32,222 nt of DNA from NCBI GenBank assembly GCA_946478305.1, contig CAMLBO010000053.1:1-32222 (forward strand). Reading direction: 5' to 3'. The notes under the pieces were generated by a model. That model was not told where the DNA came from. It ran no database searches and worked only from the letters and a program-made list of their open reading frames with translations. Position numbers and translations under genes: made by a program. Positions within the stretch are counted from its first letter, which is position 1; every line of letters starts with the position of its first letter. Source of the DNA: an uncultured Enterobacterales bacterium. Lineage in GTDB: Bacteria > Pseudomonadota > Gammaproteobacteria > Enterobacterales > Enterobacteriaceae. Positions 17,094 through 25,318 of this stretch are shown piece after piece.

Positions 17094-17600
17094 ATGACCC
17101 AGACAGTACATTTTCAGAGCAACCCGGTCAGCGTTGCTGGCCAGCTTCCGCAACCGGGCGACATTGCCAAGCCTTTCACTTTAGTCGCAAAAGATCTCTC
17201 TGATGTCAGCCTGAGCAGTTTTGTTGGTAAACGCAAGGTGCTGAACATTTTTCCGAGCATTGATACCGGCGTGTGTGCCGCTTCTGTGCGTAAATTCAAT
17301 CAACTGGCTGGAGAAATCGACAACACCGTCGTGTTGTGTATTTCTGCTGACCTGCCCTTTGCTCAGTCACGTTTTTGCGGTGCTGAAGGCTTGTCGCACG
17401 TAGTGACCCTGTCAACCCTGCGCGGTGGCGAGTTCAAGAATGAGTACGGCGTTGCCATCACCGATGGTCCGCTGGCTGGCCTGACTGCCCGCGCAGTTGT
17501 GGTACTGGATGGTCAGGATAACGTTCTGTACAGCCAGTTGGTAGACGAAATCACCACAGAGCCAGACTACGATGCCGCTCTTGCCGTGCTGAAGAAATAA
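17094..17600 (+). CDS. tpx: Thiol peroxidase (atypical 2-Cys peroxiredoxin)
   Basis: A 168-residue peroxiredoxin that reduces hydrogen and alkyl peroxides using thioredoxin. The peroxidatic cysteine is C61 in [15 protein letters not shown] and the resolving cysteine is C95 in SRFCGAEG; both are at the family's standard numbers. C82 is also present. AAAGGAAAA precedes the ATG. It is convergent with tyrR across a perfect bidirectional terminator. The protein is normally periplasmic or cytoplasmic without a cleavable signal; none is seen here. Confidence 0.96.
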   Translation: MTQTVHFQSNPVSVAGQLPQPGDIAKPFTLVAKDLSDVSLSSFVGKRKVLNIFPSIDTGVCAASVRKFNQLAGEIDNTVVLCISADLPFAQSRFCGAEGLSHVVTLSTLRGGEFKNEYGVAITDGPLAGLTARAVVVLDGQDNVLYSQLVDEITTEPDYDAALAVLKK

Positions 17601-17625
17601 GCCCGCTTAGCGTCAGAACGATACG

Positions 17626-17655
17626 AAAAAAGCCCTGCGTATACAGGGCTTTTTT
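17626..17655. terminator. Bidirectional terminator between tpx and tyrR
   Basis: AAAAAAGCCCTG (17626-17637) and CAGGGCTTTTTT (17644-17655) form a perfect 12-bp stem with a 6-base loop, giving U tracts on both strands. Confidence 0.93.
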
Positions 17656-17674
17656 ATGAGCGGACAGAGGCAAG

Positions 17675-19246
17675 TTACTCGTCGCTGATATCCGTTTTTT
17701 TGCTGCTTAAGCCGTATTCCCGCAGCTTATTGGCAATTGCGGTATGGGAAACCCCCAGTCGCTTGGCCAGCTTACGTGTACTGGGATAAGTACGGTAAAG
17801 GCGGGTTAACACCGAACGTTCAAAGCGTTTGCTGATGTCATCAAGTGACCCGTTCAGTGCCTCTTCGCCCAGCGTGACTTCCGCATCAAAATCTGGCAAT
17901 ACGATATCCTGCGGACGCAGTTCGCCGCCTTCGAGCTGGGTCAGTGCACGGTAAATAGCGTTTTTCAGCTGTCTGACATTACCCGGCCACCCATAGTGAG
18001 TCAGATAGTTAGCCAGCTGAGGTGACAGTTTTGGCCGCGCCATGCCCTGCTCATCCGAGAAGCGTGCCACGAACAGCTCAGTCAGTGGCATCACATCGGC
18101 CTGACGTTCGCGCAGCGGCGGTAAAGTCAGCGACAGCACGTTGAGGCGGTAATAGAGGTCTTCGCGGAATTCACCGCGCTGCACCAGCTCCACCAGATTC
18201 TTCTGCGTGGCACACATCACCCGCACGTCAACCCGGACCTCATGCTCTTCTCCCACGCGACGGAAGGTGCCATCGTTAAGGAAACGCAGCAATTTAATCT
18301 GCATACGCGGTGACATTTCGCCAATCTCATCGAGCAGCACGGAGCCGCCATTGGCCTGTTCGAAGAAGCCTTTTTTCCCCGCCACGGCATTCGGGTAAGC
18401 ACCTGCGGCATAGCCGAACAGTTCACTTTCCACCACATCATCCGGCAGTGAGGCACAGTTGAGCCCAAGGAATGCATTTTTGCCACGCGCGCTGCGCAGA
18501 TGACAGGCATGAGCCAGTAAATCCTTGCCGGTGCCAGTATCACCTACGATCAGTAATGGCGCATCCAGCATCGCCAGCTTACGCGCCTGATCCAGCACCT
18601 GACGCATCTTGCTACTCACCGCCACAATGTGGTCGAACTCGCTGTCATCGTTGACAGTGAGATCTTGCAGCTGACGCCCCATACGCGCGGCTGATTTCAA
18701 CATCACGACCGCACCGACCACTTCGCTGGCCTGATTTTCATCATCATTCAGCTGTATAGGCGTGAGATCCATCAGGAAATCCTGAGAGCGGATCACCACC
18801 CGTTCGGAGTGCGGGTGTTGGCTGTCGTGTTCCAACCAGCGCGTAATGTTGTAGCCGGAAATCAGACTGGCGGCGGTTTGCTGACGAATCTTGTCTTCAT
18901 CAAGCTGAAACAGCGCCTGTGCCGCCGGATTAGCCAGTTCAACTTTGCCCTTCATATCCAGGGAAAACACCGGTTCCGGCATAGAGACCAGTAACGCACG
19001 CAGTGCACGGTGCTCGCGTTCGGAGGGCATAAACGGCACCGTCCGCACGTCGGTCACGCCATTGATACGGCGGATCTCAGCCATCAGGGCGCGGAAGGTG
19101 TCAAAGTCGAGTTGGGAAAAATTAAGGTAAATGCGCCCAATGGAGGCAATTTCAATGCCGCGCAAATCGATGCTGCGCAGAACCAATAAATCGAGTAACT
19201 CTCGGGCAAGACCCAGCCGGTCTTCGCAAAAAACTTCCAGACGCAT
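17675..19246 (-). CDS. tyrR: Transcriptional regulator TyrR
   Basis: TyrR controls aromatic amino-acid biosynthesis and transport. From the ATG at 19246 (MRLEVFCEDRLGL, as in E. coli) it has 523 residues: an ACT domain (1-70), a PAS domain (about 78-190), a sigma54-type AAA+ domain with Walker A GDTGTGKD (235-242) and Walker B SVLLDEIGE (302-310), and a C-terminal helix-turn-helix (STRKLAKRLGVSHTAIANKL). Longer in-frame starts exist but would precede the conserved N-terminus. Between ELFGY and GKKGFFEQ it carries GAYPNA (282-287) where true sigma54 activators have GAFTGA and where E. coli TyrR has a deletion, so it should regulate sigma70 promoters only. A TyrR-box-like site lies upstream at 19324. 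Confidence 0.95.
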   Translation of the reverse strand: MRLEVFCEDRLGLARELLDLLVLRSIDLRGIEIASIGRIYLNFSQLDFDTFRALMAEIRRINGVTDVRTVPFMPSEREHRALRALLVSMPEPVFSLDMKGKVELANPAAQALFQLDEDKIRQQTAASLISGYNITRWLEHDSQHPHSERVVIRSQDFLMDLTPIQLNDDENQASEVVGAVVMLKSAARMGRQLQDLTVNDDSEFDHIVAVSSKMRQVLDQARKLAMLDAPLLIVGDTGTGKDLLAHACHLRSARGKNAFLGLNCASLPDDVVESELFGYAAGAYPNAVAGKKGFFEQANGGSVLLDEIGEMSPRMQIKLLRFLNDGTFRRVGEEHEVRVDVRVMCATQKNLVELVQRGEFREDLYYRLNVLSLTLPPLRERQADVMPLTELFVARFSDEQGMARPKLSPQLANYLTHYGWPGNVRQLKNAIYRALTQLEGGELRPQDIVLPDFDAEVTLGEEALNGSLDDISKRFERSVLTRLYRTYPSTRKLAKRLGVSHTAIANKLREYGLSSKKTDISDE

Positions 19247-19323
19247 CAGTGTTGACCTTTTTCTGCCGGTGCGGAAATCGCTGAGGGGCATAATACTCTT
19301 TCATGTACAGCCAAAGAAGGGAC

Positions 19324-19341
19324 TGTCACAAAATGTTGACA
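19324..19341. promoter_or_regulatory. Candidate TyrR box upstream of tyrR
   Basis: TGTCACAAAATGTTGACA keeps the TGT-N12-ACA frame of the TyrR box (TGTAAAN6TTTACA), including the key G and C at positions 2 and 17. It lies about 78 bp before the tyrR start, consistent with the known autoregulation in E. coli. Confidence 0.5.
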
Positions 19342-19500
19342 GAAATATCTACTAATTGTCTTAATTAGAAGCCGGTATGCCTTTTCAAATGGCAACGACA
19401 GCGCTGTGCAGACACGGCTGTACAGTCTGCTCCACGTACCATTCAGAAAAAGAATCTGCTACCATCGGCGTCTGATTTCATCGCCAAATGGTTCCCGACT

Positions 19501-20310
19501 ATGAAGTTCGTCTCCTTTAATATCAATGGATTGCGCGCCCGCCCGCATCAGCTTGCCGCGATCATCGAACAGCACCAACCTGACGTCATCGGTTTACAGG
19601 AAACCAAAGTACATGACGATATGTTCCCCCTCGAAGAAGTCAGCCAACACGGTTACCACGTTTTCTATCACGGGCAAAAAGGCCATTACGGCGTTGCCAT
19701 GCTGACCAAACAGGAACCTGTCGCCGTACGCCGTGGTTTCCCGGGGGATGATGAAGACGCTCAGCGCCGCATTATCATGGCCGACATCGAAACGCCACAG
19801 GGCCTGCTGACGGTGATTAACGGCTATTTCCCGCAGGGCGAAAGCCGTGACCATCCAACCAAGTTTCCAGCCAAAGAGAAGTTCTACCGTGATTTGCAGG
19901 ACTATCTGAATACCAGCCTGTCTGTGAGTAATCCGGTACTGGTTATGGGTGACGTCAATATCAGCCCGACGGACCTGGACATCGGCATTGGTGAGGACAG
20001 CCGCAAACGCTGGCTGCGCACCGGTAAATGCTCGTTCCTGCCGGAAGAGCGTGAATGGATGGATCGCCTGAAAGGCTGGGGCCTGGTTGACACCTTCCGC
20101 GCGGCTAACCCGGACGCTGCCGACAAGTATTCGTGGTTTGATTACCGTTCGCGCGGCTTCGATGAGAACCGCGGTCTGCGCATCGACCTGCTGCTGGCCA
20201 GCCAGCCGTTGGCCGCACGCTGCATTGCCACAGGTATCGATTACGATATCCGCGCCATGGAAAAACCGTCTGACCACGCGCCGGTGTGGGCCGAGTTCGA
20301 TCTGAAATAA
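19501..20310 (+). CDS. xthA: Exodeoxyribonuclease III
   Basis: A 269-residue AP endonuclease/3'-5' exonuclease for base-excision repair. Active-site residues stand at the E. coli numbers: N7, E34 (QETK), Y109 (GYFPQGE), D151 and N153 (GDVNISPTD), D229 (RIDLLL), D258 and H259 (SDHAPVW). nudG begins 9 bp after the stop with its own AAGG, so the two form an operon combining repair of damaged DNA with removal of damaged nucleotides. Confidence 0.97.
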   Translation: MKFVSFNINGLRARPHQLAAIIEQHQPDVIGLQETKVHDDMFPLEEVSQHGYHVFYHGQKGHYGVAMLTKQEPVAVRRGFPGDDEDAQRRIIMADIETPQGLLTVINGYFPQGESRDHPTKFPAKEKFYRDLQDYLNTSLSVSNPVLVMGDVNISPTDLDIGIGEDSRKRWLRTGKCSFLPEEREWMDRLKGWGLVDTFRAANPDAADKYSWFDYRSRGFDENRGLRIDLLLASQPLAARCIATGIDYDIRAMEKPSDHAPVWAEFDLK

Positions 20311-20319
20311 GGTCCGACC

Positions 20320-20706
20320 ATGAAAGTCATTGACGTGGTGGCTGCCATTATCGAACGTGAGGGCAAAATTTTGCTTGCCCGCCGTGACGCCTCGGGCGAT
20401 CAGGCGGGTTTGTGGGAGTTTCCCGGCGGGAAAGTAGAAACCGGCGAAAGTCAGCCACAGGCACTGATACGGGAATTGCAGGAGGAGCTGGCCATCACCG
20501 CGCAGGTGGAAGAGTGGATTGTCAGTCACGACTTTCAGCAACCGTCGCGTATTATTCGCCTGCATGCCTGGCGGGTGAGCGGTTTTTCGGGGGAGATAAC
20601 GTTACGGTGTCACTCAGAAATAACCTGGGTTATCCCTTCTGAAGCCCACCGCTACGCGTTGGCGCCAGCCGACATCCCTTTGCTGGAAGCCTACTGTCGT
20701 CAATAA
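20320..20706 (+). CDS. nudG: NudG-type Nudix pyrimidine (deoxy)nucleoside triphosphate pyrophosphohydrolase
   Basis: A 128-residue MutT-like protein. The Nudix box reads GGKVETGESQ with RELQEEL. The start (MKVIDVVAAIIEREGKILLA) and end (YALAPADIPLLEAY) match E. coli NudG, which hydrolyses CTP, dCTP and oxidised forms such as 5-hydroxy-dCTP. It is a few residues shorter than the E. coli protein at the C-terminus. Close coupling to xthA supports a role in nucleotide-pool sanitation. Confidence 0.92.
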   Translation: MKVIDVVAAIIEREGKILLARRDASGDQAGLWEFPGGKVETGESQPQALIRELQEELAITAQVEEWIVSHDFQQPSRIIRLHAWRVSGFSGEITLRCHSEITWVIPSEAHRYALAPADIPLLEAYCRQ

Positions 20707-20727
20707 CCTGTCAGAGGCGGAAAAGTT

Positions 20728-20760
20728 AACGGGGGCGCAGTGTCATACTGTGCCCCCGTT
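20728..20760. terminator. Strong hairpin between convergent nudG and yfeH
   Basis: AACGGGGGC-G-CAGT pairs with ACTG-T-GCCCCCGTT (14 bp including one G-T wobble, 5-base loop). There is little T tract on the plus side; the minus side continues into TT. It probably ends both transcripts. Confidence 0.7.
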
Positions 20761-20778
20761 GTTATCTGCGCTACCCTG

Positions 20779-21810
20779 CTATTCGGCCACCGCGCCTTTC
20801 GTCACTTTCACGTCCAGAGACACCTGCTGCGCCTCTTCTTTCGCGACTTTCTTCGCATAGCGTGCCGCCAATACGGCGCAGACCATCAACTGCACCTGAT
20901 GGAAAATCATTAGCGGCAGCACCATGGCCCCCACGGCTGAAGCCGGGAACAGCACGTTGGCCATCGGGATACCGTTCGCCAGACTTTTCTTCGACCCGCA
21001 GAACACAATAGTGATCTCATCTTTGGTACTGAAACTCAGCCAGCGAGCCACCAGCGTGTTGATGATCAACACGATAGTCAGCAGCACAATGGAGCAGACC
21101 AGGATTGCCAGCAGTGACCTGCCGTCAATCTGATGCCAGATCCCTTCCACCACCGCAGCGCTGAACGCTACGTAGACCACCAGCAGAATCGAAGAGCGGT
21201 CAGTAACATTGACGATCTTTTTATGGCGCTGCACCCACTCTGCGATCAGCGGGCGGCAAAGGTGACCGATAATAAAGGGCACCATCAGTTGCAGAATAAT
21301 CGACCCAATTGCGTGCAGCGTATTATTGGTGCCGCCCTGCGTGTGCATCAGCAAACCAACCAGCACCGGTGACAGGAAGACCCCCAGAATACTGGACGCC
21401 GAGGCGCTGCAAATCGCCGCCGCAATATTACCACCCGCCACCGAGGTATAGGCGATGGCCGACTGCACCGTCGCAGGCAGCGCGCAAAGATAGAGAAAAC
21501 CGTAGTAAAGCGTCGGCGTCAGAATGCCCAGCGGCACCAGCCATTTCATGCCTAACCCCAGCAGCGGGAACAGCGCGAAAGTGCTGAGAAAGACCACCAG
21601 ATGCAACTTCCAGTGACTTATCCCCGCCATAATCGCTTCACGTGACAGCTTGGCACCGTGCATAAAGAACAACAGCGCAATGGCCGCCGTGGTCAGATAC
21701 TCAAAAATCGTCTTATAAATACCTTCACAAGGGAAGAAAGAAGCGATCACCACCACAGCGATTAATATCACCAAAAACTTATCAATACGCAGACGTTGCA
21801 ACCAGGACAT
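20779..21810 (-). CDS. yfeH: YfeH-type bile acid:sodium symporter-family membrane protein
   Basis: A 343-residue membrane protein with about 9-10 helices. It matches E. coli YfeH along most of its length (FFMHGAKLSREAI, GFLYLCALPATVQSAIA, DEITIVFCGSKKSLANGIPM). The family is a branch of the bile acid:sodium symporter superfamily (SBF-like); the physiological substrate of YfeH is not known to me. The C-terminal 25 residues are charged and variable. AAGGA lies 8 bases before the ATG. It is downstream of ydgJ but separated from it by a terminator. Confidence 0.88.
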   Translation of the reverse strand: MSWLQRLRIDKFLVILIAVVVIASFFPCEGIYKTIFEYLTTAAIALLFFMHGAKLSREAIMAGISHWKLHLVVFLSTFALFPLLGLGMKWLVPLGILTPTLYYGFLYLCALPATVQSAIAYTSVAGGNIAAAICSASASSILGVFLSPVLVGLLMHTQGGTNNTLHAIGSIILQLMVPFIIGHLCRPLIAEWVQRHKKIVNVTDRSSILLVVYVAFSAAVVEGIWHQIDGRSLLAILVCSIVLLTIVLIINTLVARWLSFSTKDEITIVFCGSKKSLANGIPMANVLFPASAVGAMVLPLMIFHQVQLMVCAVLAARYAKKVAKEEAQQVSLDVKVTKGAVAE

Positions 21811-21861
21811 GAAGCGTTTCCTTGCAAAATAATGAAAGGGAAATTTAATAAAATCTTAGGC

Positions 21862-21896
21862 AAAAAATAAAATACGCGCCCTCGCCGGCGCGTATT
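21862..21896 (-). terminator. Intrinsic terminator of ydgJ
   Basis: AATACGCGCC (21871-21880) and GGCGCGTATT (21887-21896) form a perfect 10-bp stem with a 6-base loop. Read on the minus strand, a TTATTTTTTG tract follows at 21862-21870. It lies 15 bp after the ydgJ stop. Confidence 0.9.
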
Positions 21897-21910
21897 ATCT
21901 CTCAGCGCAT

Positions 21911-22957
21911 TCAGCCTTTAGCGACTTTTAATGTTTTTTGCTGTTGAGAAGAGTGAATGCCCAGTTCGATCAGTTCCATGACGCGGATAGCGTCAGAGGC
22001 CGGTACCGGGTTTTTGCCTTTGCCGGTGATCGCATCACGCACCCCGGCGTAATAGGCCGGATAATCCCCCGGCAGCGTCGGCAGAGGTTTATCGGCCTGC
22101 ACGCCGTCGACGCTCAGCGTTAACACCCCATCACGCTTATCCAGACCCCAGTTTGCCTGCGGTGGACGAACCCCCGCTTTCAGGCTGTCTTCCTGCGTAT
22201 CCAGCCCGAACTTCACAAAGCTGCCCTTTTCACCCTGCACGATAAAACGGGCGGTTTCAGCACTGGCGTAAACCGTGCTGTGCAGCACCACGCGGCGGCG
22301 GCCGTAGGTCAGCACAGTGTTGAAGTAATCCACCGCTTTACCACCTGGACGCACTACGGCGAGATCGGCCTGAAGGGTATCTGGCATACCAAACAGCACT
22401 AACGCTTGATCCAGCAAATGCGACCCTAAGTCATACCAGATGCCGCTGCCGAGCTCGTCATTTTCACGCCAGCGCGCCTGCACCTGGGGTTTGAAGCGAT
22501 CATAATGCGATTCAAAATAGACCACATCGCCCAGCGTTCCCTCGTTGATCAACGTTTTGACGGTAAGGAAATCCGAGTCCCAGCGGCGGTTGTGAAACAC
22601 GGACAACACTTTGCCCTTCTCCTGCGCCAACACGTTAAGCGAACGCGCTTCGCCGAGCGTCACGGTAAAGGGTTTATCGACAATCACATGTTTACCGGCT
22701 TCCAACGCCTGTTGCGCCAGTGGGAAATGCGTGGTGTTAGGCGTGGGGATCACCACCAGATCGATCGTGGGATCGGAGAAGATTTTCTCGGGGGAATCAA
22801 CCACGGTGACGTTTGGCCAGTCGGCATGCACCTTAGAGGCATTACTGCTCGATACCACGGCGAGCTCTAAACCCGGCGTGCCTGAAATCAGCGGCGAATG
22901 AAATGTTTTGCTGGCAAAACCATAGCCCACCAGCCCGACGCGTAGGGTATCAGTCAT
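21911..22957 (-). CDS. ydgJ: Gfo/Idh/MocA-family oxidoreductase YdgJ
   Basis: A 348-residue NAD(P)-dependent oxidoreductase. It has an N-terminal Rossmann motif VGLVGYGFASKTFHSPL (from residue 7), the DKP motif at 94-96 (the family's EKP, with the conserved lysine K95), and GSGIWYDLGSHLLDQA containing D176 and H180. It aligns with E. coli YdgJ from end to end (346 residues). The family oxidises or reduces sugars and cyclitols; the substrate of YdgJ is uncertain. It has its own terminator and no evident functional link to its neighbours, although it precedes the arabinose genes. Confidence 0.88.
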   Translation of the reverse strand: MTDTLRVGLVGYGFASKTFHSPLISGTPGLELAVVSSSNASKVHADWPNVTVVDSPEKIFSDPTIDLVVIPTPNTTHFPLAQQALEAGKHVIVDKPFTVTLGEARSLNVLAQEKGKVLSVFHNRRWDSDFLTVKTLINEGTLGDVVYFESHYDRFKPQVQARWRENDELGSGIWYDLGSHLLDQALVLFGMPDTLQADLAVVRPGGKAVDYFNTVLTYGRRRVVLHSTVYASAETARFIVQGEKGSFVKFGLDTQEDSLKAGVRPPQANWGLDKRDGVLTLSVDGVQADKPLPTLPGDYPAYYAGVRDAITGKGKNPVPASDAIRVMELIELGIHSSQQQKTLKVAKG

Positions 22958-23189
22958 TTCTTTATCCTTTTATTTACAAAGCTTCAACCTGATTTGACAC
23001 CAGCTTCGAAGCCGCGACAAGCCCTAAATGTGACTAAGGCCACATCGAGGGGTTCTTGAAGCCGCTACGACGTTCACCGCACGCAAGAAGCCGAATCCCT
23101 GATTAATGTCAGTTCATCGGTTTCTTTCGCTAGCTGCCTTGTTGCAACTCCAACAACGTTGGGCAAATAAAGAGGAGTAAAAGGACTGA
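22958..23189. other. Intergenic region between ydgJ and araC
   Basis: No gene is recognised in these 232 bp. GAAGCCGC motifs recur at about 23008 and 23056, and there is a short CCAAC/GTTGG inverted repeat near 23149-23161 just after the araC end that could be a weak terminator. The ydgJ promoter must lie here but I cannot assign it. Confidence 0.4.
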
Positions 23190-24125
23190 TCAGAACTGAT
23201 ACGCCGCAGCATTTTCCGGTTCGGGCCACGGGTGTGAGCGGTAAGGTTTGGCCGGATAGTTAATTTCCACGCTGCGGCGGCGGAAATCACTCGGGCTGAC
23301 GCCGACCCGTTTGCGGAAGACGCGGGAGAAATAGAGCTGATCGTCGTAACCGACCACACGGCCGATGGTGGCAATAGACTCCTGCGTAGTCTGCAACAGC
23401 AGTTTAGCGCGGATCACCCGCTGGTCTTCGCGCCAGCGCAGAATGTTGATGCCCACCTGCTCGCGGAACAGATGCGCCAGCCGCGACGGCGACAGACAGA
23501 CGTGGCGCGCCACTTCATCGATACGCAGCTCACCGGCCAGATTGCCGGTAATAAACTGACAGGCTTCAATCACCCGCGGATCCATGATTTTCTGCGGGCT
23601 TTTCGGGTCCTCTTCCATGGCGCGCAGCAACAGGCGCTCCAGCAGATTCATCCCCAGCTCTTCGCAAAAACGCCGTCCGGACTTTTGCGTCTGTTCGATA
23701 TTGGCAAACAGGCGGTCAAACTCCAGCAGCAATGTATTGTTAGGCAGCGAAAGCCGCCCGACGTCGTTGGTTTTGGTGTGCCACTCCAGCCAGTCAGCCC
23801 AGTAGGCGCGGGGACGGAAATAGACCCAGCGGTGATACCAGCAGTCGCTGTTGGCCGAACGGCCATAAAGATGCCGTGCTTTCGGCGGGAACAGCAGCAG
23901 ATCGCCAGGATTGCAGTAGAACGTGTCTTCGCCGTCGAACACTTTGCCCTGGCCTTTGACCGTCAGATTGAGAATAAAGCCTTTCATGCCGCCGGGCCGG
24001 TCGATGGCGAAATCCAGCGGACCGTCGGCGAGTATCGGGGTCATCCCTGCCACCAGATAAGCGTTGAAACTGTAACCCGGTAACAACGGGTTTTGCTGTT
24101 GATCCTGGATCATGCGGTGATACAT
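23190..24125 (-). CDS. araC: Arabinose operon regulator AraC
   Basis: A 311-residue AraC/XylS regulator. It has an N-terminal arabinose-binding cupin and dimerisation domain ([43 protein letters not shown]) and a C-terminal double helix-turn-helix (about 200-285; [16 protein letters not shown] and [20 protein letters not shown]). The start at 24125 has AGGAGGT 4 bases upstream; an upstream in-frame extension to 24218 lacks support. It has a C-terminal tail about 20 residues longer than E. coli AraC. Unlike E. coli, araC is not divergent from araBA. It follows araFGH in the same direction, 184 bp downstream, with its own promoter. Confidence 0.95.
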   Translation of the reverse strand: MYHRMIQDQQQNPLLPGYSFNAYLVAGMTPILADGPLDFAIDRPGGMKGFILNLTVKGQGKVFDGEDTFYCNPGDLLLFPPKARHLYGRSANSDCWYHRWVYFRPRAYWADWLEWHTKTNDVGRLSLPNNTLLLEFDRLFANIEQTQKSGRRFCEELGMNLLERLLLRAMEEDPKSPQKIMDPRVIEACQFITGNLAGELRIDEVARHVCLSPSRLAHLFREQVGINILRWREDQRVIRAKLLLQTTQESIATIGRVVGYDDQLYFSRVFRKRVGVSPSDFRRRSVEINYPAKPYRSHPWPEPENAAAYQF

Positions 24126-24165
24126 CGGGACCTCCTGAAAATCACTCTGGGGCGGGTTTTCTTTT

Positions 24166-24194
24166 ATTCTATCGGCCGGTGAAAGCGCTGCCAG
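24166..24194 (-). promoter_or_regulatory. Candidate araC promoter
   Basis: On the minus strand CTGGCA (24189-24194) and TAGAAT (24166-24171) are spaced 17 bp, about 40 bp before the araC start. A GalR/LacI-like operator sequence (24179-24194) overlaps the spacer and -35. Confidence 0.5.
24179..24194 (+). promoter_or_regulatory. GalR/LacI-like operator sequence 1 upstream of araC
   Basis: GTGAAAGCGCTGCCAG differs from the GalR/GalS consensus GTGNAANCGNTTNCAC at two positions and covers the araC promoter candidate. Confidence 0.4.
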
Positions 24195-24230
24195 GAAACG
24201 TTGCAAAAATGTGAACAAAAGCGGATTTTT

Positions 24231-24264
24231 GCGGCATCTGACCTGTGAAAGCGTTAGATGCCGC
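24231..24264. repeat. 9-bp stem-loop between araH and araC
   Basis: GCGGCATCT (24231-24239) and AGATGCCGC (24256-24264) form a perfect 9-bp stem with a 16-base loop. There is no U tract on the minus strand, so it may protect the 3' end of the araFGH transcript rather than terminate it. The loop contains one of the GTGAAAGCGTT sequences. Confidence 0.6.
24245..24260 (+). promoter_or_regulatory. GalR/LacI-like half-operator 2 upstream of araC
   Basis: GTGAAAGCGTTAGATG keeps the left half (GTGAAAGCGT) of the operator found 31 bp further on at 24276; the right half is degenerate. Confidence 0.3.
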
Positions 24265-24275
24265 GTGTCACCTTT

Positions 24276-24291
24276 GTGAAAGCGTTATCAC
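24276..24291. promoter_or_regulatory. GalR/LacI-like operator 3 upstream of araC
   Basis: GTGAAAGCGTTATCAC matches GTGNAANCGNTTNCAC with one mismatch and is nearly self-complementary around the central CG. It starts exactly 31 bp (three helical turns) from sequence 2. Confidence 0.5.
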
Positions 24292-24309
24292 CAAACCTTG
24301 AGTGCTCGG

Positions 24310-25314
24310 TTAAACCGCTCTTTTGGCTTTCTGTTTATAGCGGTCAAATATCACCGCCGCCAGCAGGATCAGCCCGCGCACTACGTATTGTGAGAACGGC
24401 GAAATATTCAGCAGGTTCATGGCATTTTCTACCGTACCCAAAATCAGTACCCCGGCCACCACGTAGGAGATTTTACCAATGCCGCCCTTTAGCGAAACGC
24501 CGCCCAGCACACAGGCGGAGATCACGATCAGTTCGTAGCCCAGTGAGGTCATCGGCTGGCCGCTGGTCATGCGCGACGCCAGAATGATCCCCGCCGCCGC
24601 CGACACCAGTCCGGACAGCACAAAGATAATGATCTTGGTACGCACCACCGGCACACCCGCAAGCCGCGCCGCGTCTTCATTGCCACCTATCGCCAACGTG
24701 TTGCGCCCAAACGTGGTTTTATTGAGCAGCAGACCAAAGATAATCAGACAGCCTACCGTCAGCCAGATAGGCGCGGGCAGGCCGAACCAGTTGGCATAAC
24801 CCAGCGCGAAGAATCGCTCGTCTTCAATACCCACGGCTTTACCGTCGGAGATGATATAGGCCAGCCCACGCACAATCTGCATGGTGGCCAGCGTGGTGAT
24901 CAGCGCATTGATTTTCAGCCGGGCGATAACAAAGCCGTTCAGCAAACCGGTCAGCATCCCCAGAATCAAACCGGCACCGACGCCAATCCACAGGCTTTCG
25001 GTCAGGTTAATCACCACCGCCGTGGTGACACCGGCGCAGGCAATCACGGAGGCGACAGACAGGTCGAAATCACCGGAGGCCAAACAGAACAGCATGCCGC
25101 AGGCCACCATGCCGGACATGGAGATCGCCAATAGCAGCCCTTTCATATTGATAAACGAGCTAAAATTGGGCACGAAAATCGTGCAGGCCAGGAACAGCAC
25201 AGCGAATACCACCAACATGCCGTAGCTGTCCCAGATGCGCATAATGCCCTGACCGCCGCGGGAGGCGGCAGAGGAGTGCTCCGGTTTGCCGGAATTTGTG
25301 GTCATAGATGACAT
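24310..25314 (-). CDS. araH: L-arabinose ABC transporter permease AraH
   Basis: A 334-residue inner-membrane permease (E. coli 328) of the ribose/arabinose type with about 8-10 helices. It matches E. coli AraH nearly throughout (IWDSYGMLVVFAVLF, MVACGMLFCLASGDFDLS, GGNEDAARLAGVPVVRTK, FDRYKQKAKRAV). The start lies 4 bp after the araG stop; AGGAG lies about 10 bases before the ATG. The internal ATG at codon 4 is an alternative. It pairs with AraG and takes arabinose from AraF. Confidence 0.96.
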   Translation of the reverse strand: MSSMTTNSGKPEHSSAASRGGQGIMRIWDSYGMLVVFAVLFLACTIFVPNFSSFINMKGLLLAISMSGMVACGMLFCLASGDFDLSVASVIACAGVTTAVVINLTESLWIGVGAGLILGMLTGLLNGFVIARLKINALITTLATMQIVRGLAYIISDGKAVGIEDERFFALGYANWFGLPAPIWLTVGCLIIFGLLLNKTTFGRNTLAIGGNEDAARLAGVPVVRTKIIIFVLSGLVSAAAGIILASRMTSGQPMTSLGYELIVISACVLGGVSLKGGIGKISYVVAGVLILGTVENAMNLLNISPFSQYVVRGLILLAAVIFDRYKQKAKRAV

Positions 25315-25318
25315 AATT

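Noticed and set aside
19594-20565. 323-codon minus-strand ORF, longer than the genes it opposes
   Set aside because: It is antisense to xthA and nudG, whose active-site residues are all conserved. Its protein resembles no family.
24275-24291. Possible CRP site TGTGA...TCAC upstream of araC
   Set aside because: The half-sites are separated by 8 instead of 6 bases; a GalR/LacI-like operator fits better.
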